Shown here: positions 8,035-17,020 of the stretch, piece by piece
Layout of the letters: the number at the start of each line of letters is the position of its first letter
Position numbering within the stretch: the first letter of the stretch is position 1
Origin: Nocardia niigatensis NBRC 100131
Lineage (GTDB): Bacteria > Actinomycetota > Actinomycetes > Mycobacteriales > Mycobacteriaceae
DNA: 64,000 nt
Reading direction: 5' to 3'
Assembly (NCBI RefSeq): GCF_000308655.1
Contig: NZ_BAGC01000044.1
Span: 1 to 64,000 of the forward strand
Notes under the pieces: generated by a model
Database searches by the model: none
What the model was told of the DNA's origin: nothing
What the model saw: the letters and a program-made list of their open reading frames with translations, nothing else
Position numbers and translations under genes: made by a program

Positions 8035-8894
8035 GCGACACCAGCGTGTTCGAACAACGACAGATCGTCGTCGCCGGAGTCCGCTCACCGGTCCTGGTGG
8101 GCGGGCTCGGCGATACCGATCAGGCAGTGGTCTTCGTCCACGGCAACCCGGACGCCGGCGGTGACTGGATGCCGTTGCTGACCGAGGTGGCGACATTCGC
8201 TCGCGTCATCGCACCGGATATGCCGGGCTTCGGCGGTGCCGAGCGACGCGCCGACCAGGATTACACGGTGGCGGCCTACGCCGCCCATCTGGCCGGAGTC
8301 CTCGATGAACTCGGTGTCGGCACAGCGCATTTGGTTGCCCACGACTTCGGTGGTCCGTGGGCACTGGCGTGGGCCGCTGCGCACCCGGGACAGGTCGGCA
8401 GCGTCACCCTGATCAACACCGGGGTGCTGACCGATTACCGCTGGCATCGGATGGCGCGTCTGTGGCGATTGCCTGTTATCGGGGAACTGGTGCAGGTGCT
8501 GGCGACACCGCGAGTGCTGCGCGCTGTTCTGCGACACGACAACCCGGGGTTGCCGACCTCGTGGCTCGAGCGCATCGTCGGCCACGCGCTGCCGTGGGGA
8601 ACCAAACGGGCCGTGCTGCGCCTGTACCGCTCCACCGATACAGCGGCGATCGAAGCGCTCGGGATCCCGCTTCGTGAACTCGACCTGCCGGCGCTCGTCG
8701 TTTGGGGCGAGTCCGACGTCTACATTCCGGTTGAGCAGGCGCGGCTGCAGCTCGAGGTCTTTCCCCGCGCCCGTGTCGAAACACTTGCGGGAGTGGGTCA
8801 TTGGGCCTGGATGGAACAGCCGGACCGGGTCGTCGGACTCGTCGCGCCGTTCCTGCGCGCACAGCTCACCCGCCAGGACTCCGGCGAGTCGTGA
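8031..8894 (+). CDS. Alpha/beta hydrolase with Asp nucleophile (epoxide hydrolase/haloalkane dehalogenase-like)
   Basis: A 287-residue protein. The oxyanion-hole motif is FVHGNPDAGGDW. The nucleophile elbow is VAHDFGGPWA, with Asp rather than Ser, as in epoxide hydrolases and haloalkane dehalogenases. The acid is in WGESDVYIP and the His in GVGHWAWMEQP. The substrate is unknown. A longer in-frame start exists at 7878 but would overlap the DUF1330 gene heavily; the ATG at 8031 is coupled to the DUF1330 stop. Confidence 0.85.
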   Translation: MSDTSVFEQRQIVVAGVRSPVLVGGLGDTDQAVVFVHGNPDAGGDWMPLLTEVATFARVIAPDMPGFGGAERRADQDYTVAAYAAHLAGVLDELGVGTAHLVAHDFGGPWALAWAAAHPGQVGSVTLINTGVLTDYRWHRMARLWRLPVIGELVQVLATPRVLRAVLRHDNPGLPTSWLERIVGHALPWGTKRAVLRLYRSTDTAAIEALGIPLRELDLPALVVWGESDVYIPVEQARLQLEVFPRARVETLAGVGHWAWMEQPDRVVGLVAPFLRAQLTRQDSGES

Positions 8895-9041
8895 CTCGTC
8901 GAGGGCGACTGACCGACTGAACCGAGCCAGGACGAGACGAATGGCTTCGGAGCTCCCGCCGCCGTCTCGTCCTGGCCACCGAACCCGACAGCGGCTGTCG
9001 GTCGCGCCGCTGGAATCGCACTACTACCTCAGGAATTTCCA

Positions 9042-10646
9042 GTGATCGATGCTCTGACCATGGATGACTATCCGCTCACGTTGACCCATGTGGTCGAGCG
9101 TGCCGAACGTTTCCATGCCGGGAGAGAGGTGATCTCACGGCGGCCGGACGGCAGGATCGACCGCACGACACTCGGTGCTTGTGCCGCACGTGCGCGGCGA
9201 TTGGCTTCCGCGCTCGCGGAATTCGGTGTCGGCATCGGGGATCGGGTGGCCACGCTGCTGTGGAATCAGGCCGAGCACCTCGAGCTCTACCTCGCGGTCC
9301 CGGCAATGGGAGCGGTGGTACACACCTTGAACCCGAGGCTGCATCCGGACGAACTCGCATTCATCGCGGCCGATGCGCGTGACCGGGTGATCGTGGTGGA
9401 CGAGTCCCTGCTCGACGTGTTCGAGCGTTTCGGCCCCGCGCACCCGTTCGAGCATGTCATCGTCGTCAGCCACAGCGGGGCGGTGCCCGCGGGGATGCAG
9501 GACTACGCGGACCTGATCGCTGGCAGTGTGCCGATGGTATGGCCGGTGCTCGACGAACGGCTCGCCGCCGCCCTCTGCTACACCTCGGGGACTACCGGTC
9601 GCCCGAAGGGAGTCGTGTACTCGCATCGTGCCCTAGTGCTGCATTCGTTGGCGGCTGCCCTGCCCGATCAGCTGGGTGTATCGGCTCGTGACACCTTGCT
9701 GCCGGTGGTTCCGATGTTCCACGCCAACGCGTGGGGACTGCCGTACGCGGCAGCGCTGCTGGGGGCTCGGCTGGTGCTGCCGGGGCCGCTCCTGGACCCG
9801 GTCAGCGTGCTCGATCTGCTTGCCGGCGAACGCGTCACGATGACCGCCGGGGTGCCGACGGTCTGGATGGGCATGCTCGCCGCTCTCGACGCGGAACCGC
9901 GGCGCTGGGACCTCGGCCGCCTCGATCGGCTCGTGGTCGGCGGCGCGGCGGTGCCCAGGGCCTTACTGGAAGGGTACGACCGGCACGGTCTGACCGTGAT
10001 CCAGGCGTGGGGCATGACCGAGACCGCGCCACTCGGCAGTGTCGCCCGGCTACCCGAGGACCTGGATGCCCATCCCGTCGAAGCGCAGGTCGCGTTCCGA
10101 GTGCGACAGGGTATCGCGGTGCCGTTCATGGAAATTCGCGCACGCGACGAGAACGGCGAACTGATCGATTGGGACGACACGGCGATGGGTGAGCTCGAGG
10201 TGCGCGGCCCCTGGGTGGCGTCGGCGTACCACAATGGGCAAGGCGCGGACAGCTTCACTCCGGACGGCTGGTTCCGCACCGGCGATATCGTCCGTATCGA
10301 TCATCGTGGGTGCCTGCGGATCTGTGATCGGGCCAAAGACCTCGTCAAGTCCGGCGGGGAGTGGATCTCCTCGGTGGATCTGGAGAACCATCTGATGGCG
10401 CATCCGGCCGTGGCCGAGGCTGCGATCATCGCGATTCCCGATCATCGATGGGGCGAGCGTCCGCTGGCGGTCGTCGCCCTGCGCGAGGGGATGCATGTGG
10501 GTCCCGGGCAGCTCCGAGATCATCTATCCACCGAATTCGCTCGCTGGCAGCTACCCGAACACTTCGAGTTCGTCGACGCCATCCCCCGCACGGCGACCGG
10601 CAAATTCAAGAAGACCGCGCTTCGTGACCGCTACTCACCCGGCTGA
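9042..10646 (+). CDS. Acyl-CoA synthetase (AMP-binding, long-chain fatty-acid-CoA ligase type)
   Basis: A 534-residue adenylate-forming enzyme. The P-loop-like motif is CYTSGTTGRPKGV, followed by QAWGMTETAPLG, the GWFRTGD motif, and the C-terminal KDLVKSGGEWIS and PRTATGKFKKTALRDR with the catalytic Lys. It forms an acyl- or aryl-CoA through an acyl-AMP. It starts with GTG at 9042, with an ATG six codons on as an alternative. A gap of about 150 bases separates it from the hydrolase, so it may share that transcript. It would activate a carboxylic acid intermediate in the pathway. Confidence 0.9.
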   Translation: MIDALTMDDYPLTLTHVVERAERFHAGREVISRRPDGRIDRTTLGACAARARRLASALAEFGVGIGDRVATLLWNQAEHLELYLAVPAMGAVVHTLNPRLHPDELAFIAADARDRVIVVDESLLDVFERFGPAHPFEHVIVVSHSGAVPAGMQDYADLIAGSVPMVWPVLDERLAAALCYTSGTTGRPKGVVYSHRALVLHSLAAALPDQLGVSARDTLLPVVPMFHANAWGLPYAAALLGARLVLPGPLLDPVSVLDLLAGERVTMTAGVPTVWMGMLAALDAEPRRWDLGRLDRLVVGGAAVPRALLEGYDRHGLTVIQAWGMTETAPLGSVARLPEDLDAHPVEAQVAFRVRQGIAVPFMEIRARDENGELIDWDDTAMGELEVRGPWVASAYHNGQGADSFTPDGWFRTGDIVRIDHRGCLRICDRAKDLVKSGGEWISSVDLENHLMAHPAVAEAAIIAIPDHRWGERPLAVVALREGMHVGPGQLRDHLSTEFARWQLPEHFEFVDAIPRTATGKFKKTALRDRYSPG

Positions 10647-10710
10647 CCAGGATGACAGAGATTCCTTGTCGGCCGATGTCGAGCGGGGACCTATCACCCC
10701 GAGCCGCTGT

Positions 10711-10787
10711 TTGTCGCGGCGCGACAACAGGCGATGGCAAGCTTGGCTCCCGATGACGAGCGCAGCGCTTCGTGGCACTCCTAGCTT
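10711..10787 (+). promoter_or_regulatory. Operator TTGTCGC-N3-GCGACAA (site 3) and TAGCTT -10 for the FGE gene
   Basis: A perfect inverted repeat at 10711-10727 with spacer GGC has the same arms as site 1. Its centre is 63 bp upstream of TAGCTT (10782-10787), exactly the distance seen at the SDR promoter. Both -10 elements sit in ACTCCTAGCTT. The ATG at 10795 lies seven bases after the -10, consistent with a leaderless transcript. Confidence 0.7.
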
Positions 10788-10794
10788 CGTGGCT

Positions 10795-11751
10795 ATGCCA
10801 CTACGTGCTTCCTCGTCCCGAACCACCGACCTGCGCAAAGGCATGGCCCCAATTCCGGGCGGCCGGTTCGCCATGGGTTCACTGGACTTCTTTCCCGAGG
10901 AGCAACCGGTGCGTGAGGTTGTCGTGGAACCGTTCTGGATCGACGTCCACCCGGTCACGAATGCCGCATTTCACCGGTTCGTCCGGGAGACGGGATATCT
11001 CACGGTGGCCGAGCGGGAACTCGACCCCGAGGACTTCCCCGGTGCCGATCCGCTGGAGTTGGCGCCGGGAGCCTTGGTGTTCCGTTCGCCGGGCGGGCCT
11101 GTGCCACTGGATGATTGGCGGCAGTGGTGGTCGTGGGTACCGGGCGCGAGCTGGCGGAATCCGGGCGGGCCGGGCACGACCCTGGACGGACGTACCCACC
11201 ACCCCGTGACGCACGTCGCCTATGCCGACGCCGTCGCCTATGCCGAGTGGGCCGGCAAGACACTTCCCAGCGAGGCCCAGTGGGAGTTCGCGGCCCGCGG
11301 CGGCCTGGTCGCGGCGACCTTCCCGTGGGGGCCGGAGTTCGCCCCGAAAGGGCGGCGGATGGCCAACACGTGGATGGGTCGCTTTCCGTGGGAGTTCCTG
11401 CCGGGCAAAGGCCAAGCGGCGCAGCCGGGAACGACCAAGGTCGGGACCTATCCGCCGAACGGGTTCGGCCTGTTCGATATGGCAGGCAACGTCTGGGAGT
11501 GGACCAGCGACTACTTCCGTCCTGACCACCGTGCTCCGGCAGGCTCGTGCTGCGCCCCCGGCAACACGGGATCGGCTGACACGCCACCGGAGCCCGAGGC
11601 CGGTGAGCGTTTCCGACGCCGGGTGGTCAAGGGCGGGTCGTATCTGTGCGCACCGAATTACTGCTTGCGGTACCGCCCCGCGGCACGCCAGGGCCAGACC
11701 GAGGACACGGCGACTTGTCATCTCGGGTTCCGTTGCGCCTTGCCCGTGTGA
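10795..11751 (+). CDS. Formylglycine-generating enzyme (sulfatase-modifying factor)
   Basis: A 318-residue protein of the FGE/SUMF1 family. It starts GMAPIPGGRFAMGS and carries HPVTHVAYADAVAYAEWAG, LPSEAQWEFAARGG, FGLFDMAGNVWEWTSDYF, and the active-site region GGSYLCAPNYCLRYRPAAR, where the two Cys of the C-x4-C motif are both present. It oxidises the sulfatase Cys to C-alpha-formylglycine, and a CSPTR sulfatase follows directly. The start is taken at the ATG after TAGCTT; an in-frame ATG at 10753 exists. The very long open frame upstream (from 10495) overlaps the ligase and is not used. Confidence 0.9.
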   Translation: MPLRASSSRTTDLRKGMAPIPGGRFAMGSLDFFPEEQPVREVVVEPFWIDVHPVTNAAFHRFVRETGYLTVAERELDPEDFPGADPLELAPGALVFRSPGGPVPLDDWRQWWSWVPGASWRNPGGPGTTLDGRTHHPVTHVAYADAVAYAEWAGKTLPSEAQWEFAARGGLVAATFPWGPEFAPKGRRMANTWMGRFPWEFLPGKGQAAQPGTTKVGTYPPNGFGLFDMAGNVWEWTSDYFRPDHRAPAGSCCAPGNTGSADTPPEPEAGERFRRRVVKGGSYLCAPNYCLRYRPAARQGQTEDTATCHLGFRCALPV

Positions 11752-11867
11752 TCACGCGGCCGATATCGGCCGGTGCACTTCACTTTCCGACAACCAGTTC
11801 AATTCCTCGATCCGGGTGACGCACTGGCTTCACACCGGATCGATACCGAAAGGTCCTCCCCGCAGTG

Positions 11868-14378
11868 ATGGAACAGCCCCGCGAAAAGTCCTCCCCCGAA
11901 TCCGATTCCGCGCCTCTGCCCTCCCGCAAGAGACTATCCAGGCGTTCGATTCTCGGTGGTTTCGCCGCAGCGGGCGCGACGGCCGCCGCCATCCCGCTGA
12001 TGGTCACATCCGGGAATTCCAAGACTGACGCTGCTCGCGACTACGGGACCGGAATCGATGACGGATTCCACGGCAAGGCCGAACTCGACGCGCGCGACTC
12101 CAAGCCCGACTGGACCCCATACGAGATCAAGAAGGCGCCCGCCGGTGCCCCGAACGTGCTGGTGGTGCTGTTCGACGACGTCGGTTTGGCGACATGGTCT
12201 CCGTATGGCGGCCGGGTCAACATGCCGGTGCTGCAGCGCCTTGCCGACGATGGGCTGACCTACACCCAATGGCACACGACGGCACTGTGCTCGCCTACCC
12301 GATCCTGCTTCCTGACCGGCCGCAATCACCATGTGAACCGATTCGCGTCGATCGTGGAGGGCTCCAACGGTTTTCCCGGTGCGGCGGGCCGCCTGCCCGC
12401 TCAATGCGCGACGGTCGCGCAGGTGCTCCAGGAAAACGGCTACAGCACGTTCTGGCTCGGCAAGAACCACAATGTTCCCGAAAGCGACATATCCAGTGGC
12501 GGTGCCAAGTCGGAATGGCCGCTGCAGAAGGGGTTCGACCGCTTCTACGGGTTCCTCGGCGGTGAAACCAACAACTGGTACCCGAACCTCGTGGAGGACA
12601 ACCGGTTCATCGAGGCGCCCTATGGTCCGGAGCATGGCTACCACCTGTCGAAGGACCTGGCCGACAACGCCTTGAAGATGCTGCGTGACCAGCGGTCCAG
12701 CAATCCTTCGAAGCCCTGGTACATGTGGTTCTGCCCCGGTGCCAGTCATGCCCCGCACCACAGCCCGGCCGAGTACGCCGACAAATACAAAGGACAATTC
12801 GACGACGGTTACGAGGCGTACCGAGAATGGGCACTCGCGCGCATGATCGACAAGGGCATCATGCCGAAGGGTACCGCACTGACGCCGCTCAACCCGTTAC
12901 CCGAAGATGTTGCCTACGCGGCAGATTCGGTGCGACCGTGGGAATCGCTGAGTTCCGACGAGAAGCGATTGTTCTCGAGGATGGCCGAGGTATTCGCCGG
13001 GTTCTCGGAGTACACCGACGCCCAGGTCGGGCGAATCGTCGACTATTTGGAGCAGACCGGCCAGCTCGAGAACACGGTCATCTTCTACTGCGCCGACAAC
13101 GGTGCTTCCGGTGAAGGTTCACCGAACGGCTCGGTCAACGAGAACAAATTCTTCAACGGCTATCCCGACGATCTCGCCGAGAACCTGCGATATCTGGATC
13201 GGCTCGGCGGCCCCGACACCTACAATCACTATCCGACCGGCTGGGCTGCGGCCTTCTCCACTCCGTTCCAAATGTTCAAACGCTACTCACAGTTCTCCGG
13301 CGGCACCTGCGACCCGTTGGTAATCCACTGGCCCAAGGGAATCAAGGACAAGGGGCAGATCCGGCACCAGTACCATCACTGCACCGACATCGTCCCGACC
13401 ATTCTCGAGATCACCGGCATCCAGATGCCCGAGGAGTTCCGCGGGGTGGAGCAGTATCCGGTCAATGGGGTGTCGATGCGCTACAGCTTCGACGACGCCA
13501 ACGCGCCCACCACAAAGAAGCGTCAGTACTACGCCATGCTGGGTACCCGCGGCATCTGGGAGGATGGCTGGAAGGCAGCCTCCCTGCACGCCGCGCTCAG
13601 CAACAAGGGCCACTTCGACCAGGACAAATGGGAGCTCTACCATGTCGACGAGGACCGCTCCGAGTCCAGGAACCTCGCAGATCGATACCCTGACAAGCTC
13701 GAGGAATTGATCAGGGCCTGGAACGAGGAAGCCAAGGACAACTACGTCCTCCCACTCGACGACCGTTCCGCCGTCGAGCAACTCGGCCTCGATCGGCCCC
13801 ATGCCGAACCACCACGCGACCGCTATGTCTACTACCCGGGCACCTCGCCGGTCCCCGACGGTGCCGCCGTCAATGTCTGCGGCAGGTCGTACAAGATCGT
13901 CGCCAACGTGGACCTCGCCCCCGATGCCCGAGGCGTCATCTTCGCCCACGGCTCTCGCTTCGGTGGACATGCCCTCTTCATCAAGGACGGCAGGCTGCAC
14001 TACGTCTACAACTTCCTCGGCATCCAACCCGAACAGGACTTCGTCGCCGCCACACCGATCACCCCGGGCAAACACGTTCTCGGAATGGAGTTCAACCGCG
14101 AAAAGACCGGGAAACACGGCGAATCCGAGGGCACCACGACGTTGTACATCGACGGCCAACCCGTCAGCAGGGGTCCGATGCGCGCCCAACCCGCCAGATT
14201 CGGCCTGGCCGGCGAGGGCCTCAGCGTCGGATACGACAGTGGCGACACGATATCTCCGCAATACCAAAGCCCGGCTGCCTTTGTCGGAGGAACCATCCGG
14301 GACGTCACCATCGACATAGGCAAGAAGTCCTTCGCTGACCTCGAAAGGGAGGCCGCGGCCGTACTGGAAGGAAACTAG
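11868..14378 (+). CDS. Tat-exported type I arylsulfatase
   Basis: An 836-residue sulfatase. The N-terminus has a twin-arginine signal (SRRSILGGFAAAGATAAAIPL). The first metal-binding aspartates are in VLVVLFDDVG, the formylglycine motif is CSPTRSCFLTGR, and FYCADNG and KWELYHVDEDRSE are present. A C-terminal beta-rich extension (about 620-836) resembles that of large actinomycete arylsulfatases. It hydrolyses sulfate esters outside the membrane; the substrate is unknown. A GTG three bases upstream is an alternative start. Its partner FGE lies 116 bases upstream. No sulfate transporter is adjacent. Confidence 0.92.
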   Translation: MEQPREKSSPESDSAPLPSRKRLSRRSILGGFAAAGATAAAIPLMVTSGNSKTDAARDYGTGIDDGFHGKAELDARDSKPDWTPYEIKKAPAGAPNVLVVLFDDVGLATWSPYGGRVNMPVLQRLADDGLTYTQWHTTALCSPTRSCFLTGRNHHVNRFASIVEGSNGFPGAAGRLPAQCATVAQVLQENGYSTFWLGKNHNVPESDISSGGAKSEWPLQKGFDRFYGFLGGETNNWYPNLVEDNRFIEAPYGPEHGYHLSKDLADNALKMLRDQRSSNPSKPWYMWFCPGASHAPHHSPAEYADKYKGQFDDGYEAYREWALARMIDKGIMPKGTALTPLNPLPEDVAYAADSVRPWESLSSDEKRLFSRMAEVFAGFSEYTDAQVGRIVDYLEQTGQLENTVIFYCADNGASGEGSPNGSVNENKFFNGYPDDLAENLRYLDRLGGPDTYNHYPTGWAAAFSTPFQMFKRYSQFSGGTCDPLVIHWPKGIKDKGQIRHQYHHCTDIVPTILEITGIQMPEEFRGVEQYPVNGVSMRYSFDDANAPTTKKRQYYAMLGTRGIWEDGWKAASLHAALSNKGHFDQDKWELYHVDEDRSESRNLADRYPDKLEELIRAWNEEAKDNYVLPLDDRSAVEQLGLDRPHAEPPRDRYVYYPGTSPVPDGAAVNVCGRSYKIVANVDLAPDARGVIFAHGSRFGGHALFIKDGRLHYVYNFLGIQPEQDFVAATPITPGKHVLGMEFNREKTGKHGESEGTTTLYIDGQPVSRGPMRAQPARFGLAGEGLSVGYDSGDTISPQYQSPAAFVGGTIRDVTIDIGKKSFADLEREAAAVLEGN

Positions 14379-14722
14379 CGAACAGACTGTGCGCCACAGC
14401 ACCACGAGTCGCCGTCCGAACGTGATTCTGACTCAACGGAACAGGCGGCCCTGGACTGACAATGATGACGAACGCGGCGATGGTGAAATCGACCGCTTGC
14501 AAGATCGCAATGATCCGAGAAGCCTGGTTCCGTTGGTCCTGCCGGCCGCCCACGATGTCCTGGAATCGGCAGTAGCGGATGTCTCTGCGCCGCAGCCGGT
14601 TCGAACTGGCCGCCCGCTCCGCGCTGGCCGGTTCGGTGCGCACGGTATGCGGCAATAGAGTGCGTCGCGAGAGCCAGCGAGGACGAGGCGAACGTTCAGG
14701 GCGGGCCAGCCATGCACCGGCA
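14379..14722. other. Intergenic region with a dispersed repeat
   Basis: No gene recognised. It contains the dispersed repeat copy at 14626-14656 and a short direct similarity to the 15.2-15.3 kb region (both have CGGCAATAG after the repeat). Confidence 0.55.
14626..14656. repeat. Dispersed repeat, copy B
   Basis: GGCCGGTTCGGTGCGCACGG followed by TATGCGGCAAT. It differs from copies A and C mainly in the centre (GTGCGCAC instead of GTCAGCGC) and is followed by AGAGTGCG, similar to the tail shared by 3741-3757 and 54331-54347. Confidence 0.65.
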
Positions 14723-15127
14723 TCAGCCGGGGCAATAGGCAGTCTCGGCGGCGTTCACGAAGGCCATCGCCGAGCCGAACTCGCCTGGCTCTTCGCTCAG
14801 GAACTCGGCCAGACTGTGCTTCGATAGGCCGTCCGCGAGCAGATCGCAGACGGCATGGCCACCTTCGGAAATGCCTGGGAAATCCGAGATGATGTCGGGA
14901 AGTACCTGAATGCCATCCCGCTGGATGAGCAGGAACCCGAAATACGCGTCCTGTAACGGGCCGTAGTTGTGGGGGCCCGCGACCGGCCGAAGCTCTGCCG
15001 ACGGCAATGCCGAGGCGGGGGCGGCGAACAGAACAGCAGCGGCCGCGGCGGCGAGCCCTGTAGCGATCTTCGAGAAGAGCAAGACGATTCCAATCGTGGG
15101 ACAACTGCGCGACCCGGTGGTCGCCAC
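14723..15127 (-). CDS. Secreted DUF732 protein
   Basis: An exported protein with a hydrophobic leader (KIATGLAAAAAAVLFAAPASA) and mature segments GPHNYGPLQDAYFGFLL, GHAVCDLLADGLSKHSL and AFVNAAETAYCPG. The paired Cys and spacing fit the DUF732 family of small mycolate-actinomycete secreted proteins, whose function is unknown. The start is uncertain: a GTG at 15127 or a TTG at 15082 (with GGA upstream) would both give a signal peptide. The longest in-frame ORF reaches 15211, into the dispersed repeat, and is unlikely. Confidence 0.75.
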   Translation of the reverse strand: MATTGSRSCPTIGIVLLFSKIATGLAAAAAAVLFAAPASALPSAELRPVAGPHNYGPLQDAYFGFLLIQRDGIQVLPDIISDFPGISEGGHAVCDLLADGLSKHSLAEFLSEEPGEFGSAMAFVNAAETAYCPG

Positions 15128-15218
15128 GAAGATCGTAAATGAGGTCGCCGAACTGGGCCGGGCGTCAATTCGCGTTACGCCACTGGACCGCACGTGGCGG
15201 GTCGCCGGCAACCTCGTC

Positions 15219-15250
15219 GGCCGGTTCGGTCAGCGCGGTATGCGGCAATA
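15219..15250. repeat. Dispersed repeat, copy C
   Basis: GGCCGGTTCGGTCAGCGCGG followed by TATGCGGCAATA. It is identical to copy A over its first 28 bases and lies between the DUF732 gene and the IS110-type element. The stretch from 15251 to 15610 holds no convincing gene. Confidence 0.7.
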
Positions 15251-15610
15251 GCGGATGCTCTGGGCGGTCAGTCCAGTTGTGCCTCTGATTGAGAATCGGC
15301 GATGGTGCGGGCCATGTACTGGTTCTTGCCTGAGGCCGGGCATAGGTTGGAAGGTTCGAACTCGCCCACGTCGGTCGCTTCCGTGTGATCGACGAAAACC
15401 CATGGGTCTGTGCGTCGGTCACCGTCGATCGCGGGAATGCTGGGGTCGTGGCGAGCACGGACCGGGCGCCAGCAGATCGGGCAGATCATGTTCTTCTTTG
15501 TAATCATCGGCATCGATTCTCCACGAGTATGTCGACCTACGACGAAGGACGGCGATGCCCTGGAATCGGCATATAAAGACGTTCTGCGCCTCGGTTGTGT
15601 GGACGTGGGA

Positions 15611-15664
15611 ACGTCCTCCTGATGCGCTTGTCGGGCTTGGTGTCCCATCGCAGGAGGAGGACGT
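15611..15664 (+). promoter_or_regulatory. Hairpin enclosing the transposase ribosome-binding site
   Basis: ACGTCCTCCT at 15611-15620 is perfectly complementary to AGGAGGACGT at 15655-15664. The right arm contains the AGGAGG Shine-Dalgarno sequence of the transposase ATG at 15668. Folding would hide the site from ribosomes. It may equally be part of a structured IS110-type end RNA. Confidence 0.55.
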
Positions 15665-15667
15665 TCG

Positions 15668-17020
15668 ATGAGTAACGGTAGTCGCTTGTCCAGGGGTGAT
15701 CGCAACCGCAACGCGCGTTTGAGCAGGCTGCGGGCGCTGGTGGCGACCACTGACGCGATCGTGGGGATCGACCTTGCCGACCGCAAACAGATGGTCGTGG
15801 TCACCGATCACGACTCGAAAGTACTGGCCCGCAGAACATTCCGATGCCGGGCGTGGGATCTGGGGGCGGCGCTGGACTGGGCCGGGCAGCGTGCCGCGGC
15901 GGCCGGGTTCGCTGCGGTGACGGTGGCGTGTGAGCCGACCGGGCATCGGTGGCGGGTGCTGGGTCAGTTGGCCGCGGATCGGGGCATGGCGTTCGTGTGC
16001 GTGCAACCGGCGATGACCTCCTGGTCGCGGCGCGCCGAGGACCTGACTCACGACAAGACCGACGAGAAGGACGCGGTGCTGATCGCCCGGCTGACCGCCC
16101 AACTGCGTTGCTATGCACCCGAACCGGTCGACGAAACCTGGGGCAGGCTCCGGCATCTGGGCGCGCGGCGGGAGCGATTGCTCGCGGGTATCGGCTCTCA
16201 TATGCAGCAGATCCGGGCTCTGCTGGAATGTGTGTGACCGGCCGCGCTCGAGGCGGCCCGTCAGCCGTTCCGGTCGCGGACGTGGGTCGCGGCGTTGCGG
16301 GTGGTCTGCGGCCGTGACGGTGGTGATCTGACGCGAACACGGCGGTTGGGCCTGGCGCGGCTGGAATCGGTGGTTCGTCGCGAGATCATCCGTGCCGGCG
16401 GGCAGAAGCCCTCGCTGCGGATCATCCGGAATCTGTTTGCCGCCCTCACCGATCCGGCCGGGGTGATCGCGCATCGACGCGGCGCTCTGGAACGGGTGCA
16501 CCTGGTCGTGGAAGACTGGGCCGAGGATCGGCGGCGGCTGGCCGACACCGAAACCCGCATGCACAACGTCCTGGACGAGCTGCGGCTCACCGAGCTGGTC
16601 ACCTCGATCCCCGGAATCTCGGCTGTCGGCGCGGCCGCCATTCTGGCCGAAACCGGTGACCCGACACGGTTTTCCAGCGCCCGCTCGGTGGTCAAACACG
16701 CCGGACTCGCGCCGCGGGAACGGCAATCTGGGACCTTCACCGGCCGCACCAAACTCACCGGCCAAGGCCGGCCCGGCCTGCGGGTCGCCGCCTGGCGGGC
16801 GGTGTGGGGTATCCAACGCGCCAATCCGGTCTATGCCGCCCGCTACAAGCATCTGACCAGCCGTGACACCAACCGGCTCACCCCGACCCAAGCACAAACC
16901 GTGATCGCCGCCGCTATCCTGCGGCACTTGCACGCCGTCATCACCACACGTCAACCCTGGGATCCCGACATCGCCACCCACGGCACAACGAAACCCACCC
17001 TGATCTCGACCGCCGCCTGA
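15668..17020 (+). pseudogene. IS110-type transposase interrupted by one in-frame TGA
   Basis: The N-terminal RuvC-like part spans 15668-16237 (DAIVGIDLADRKQMVVV; CEPTGHRW; DLTHDKTDEKDAVLIARL). It stops at TGA 16235-16237 directly after LLECV. The same frame continues without a shift (PAALEAARQPFRSRTWVAAL) to the transposase_20 part (LVTSIPGISAVGAAAILAET; GRTKLTGQGRPGLRVAAW; HLTSRDTNRLTPTQAQTV) ending at 17020. The stop sits where Trp is expected, so a TGG-to-TGA change would explain it. It is probably inactive unless the codon is read through. The element ends were not defined. The 3' flank to about 17160 is GC-rich and repeat-containing. Confidence 0.85.

Noticed and set aside
10495..10794. 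100-codon N-terminal extension of the FGE frame
   Set aside because: It overlaps the acyl-CoA ligase end and the palindrome; composition is not protein-like and the ATG at 10795 follows a -10.
14305..14655. Open frames opposite the end of the sulfatase
   Set aside because: They lie mostly over the sulfatase coding strand and repeat sequence; shadows.
15251..15610. Minus-strand frames upstream of the transposase
   Set aside because: Low protein-like character and overlap with repeat and element end.
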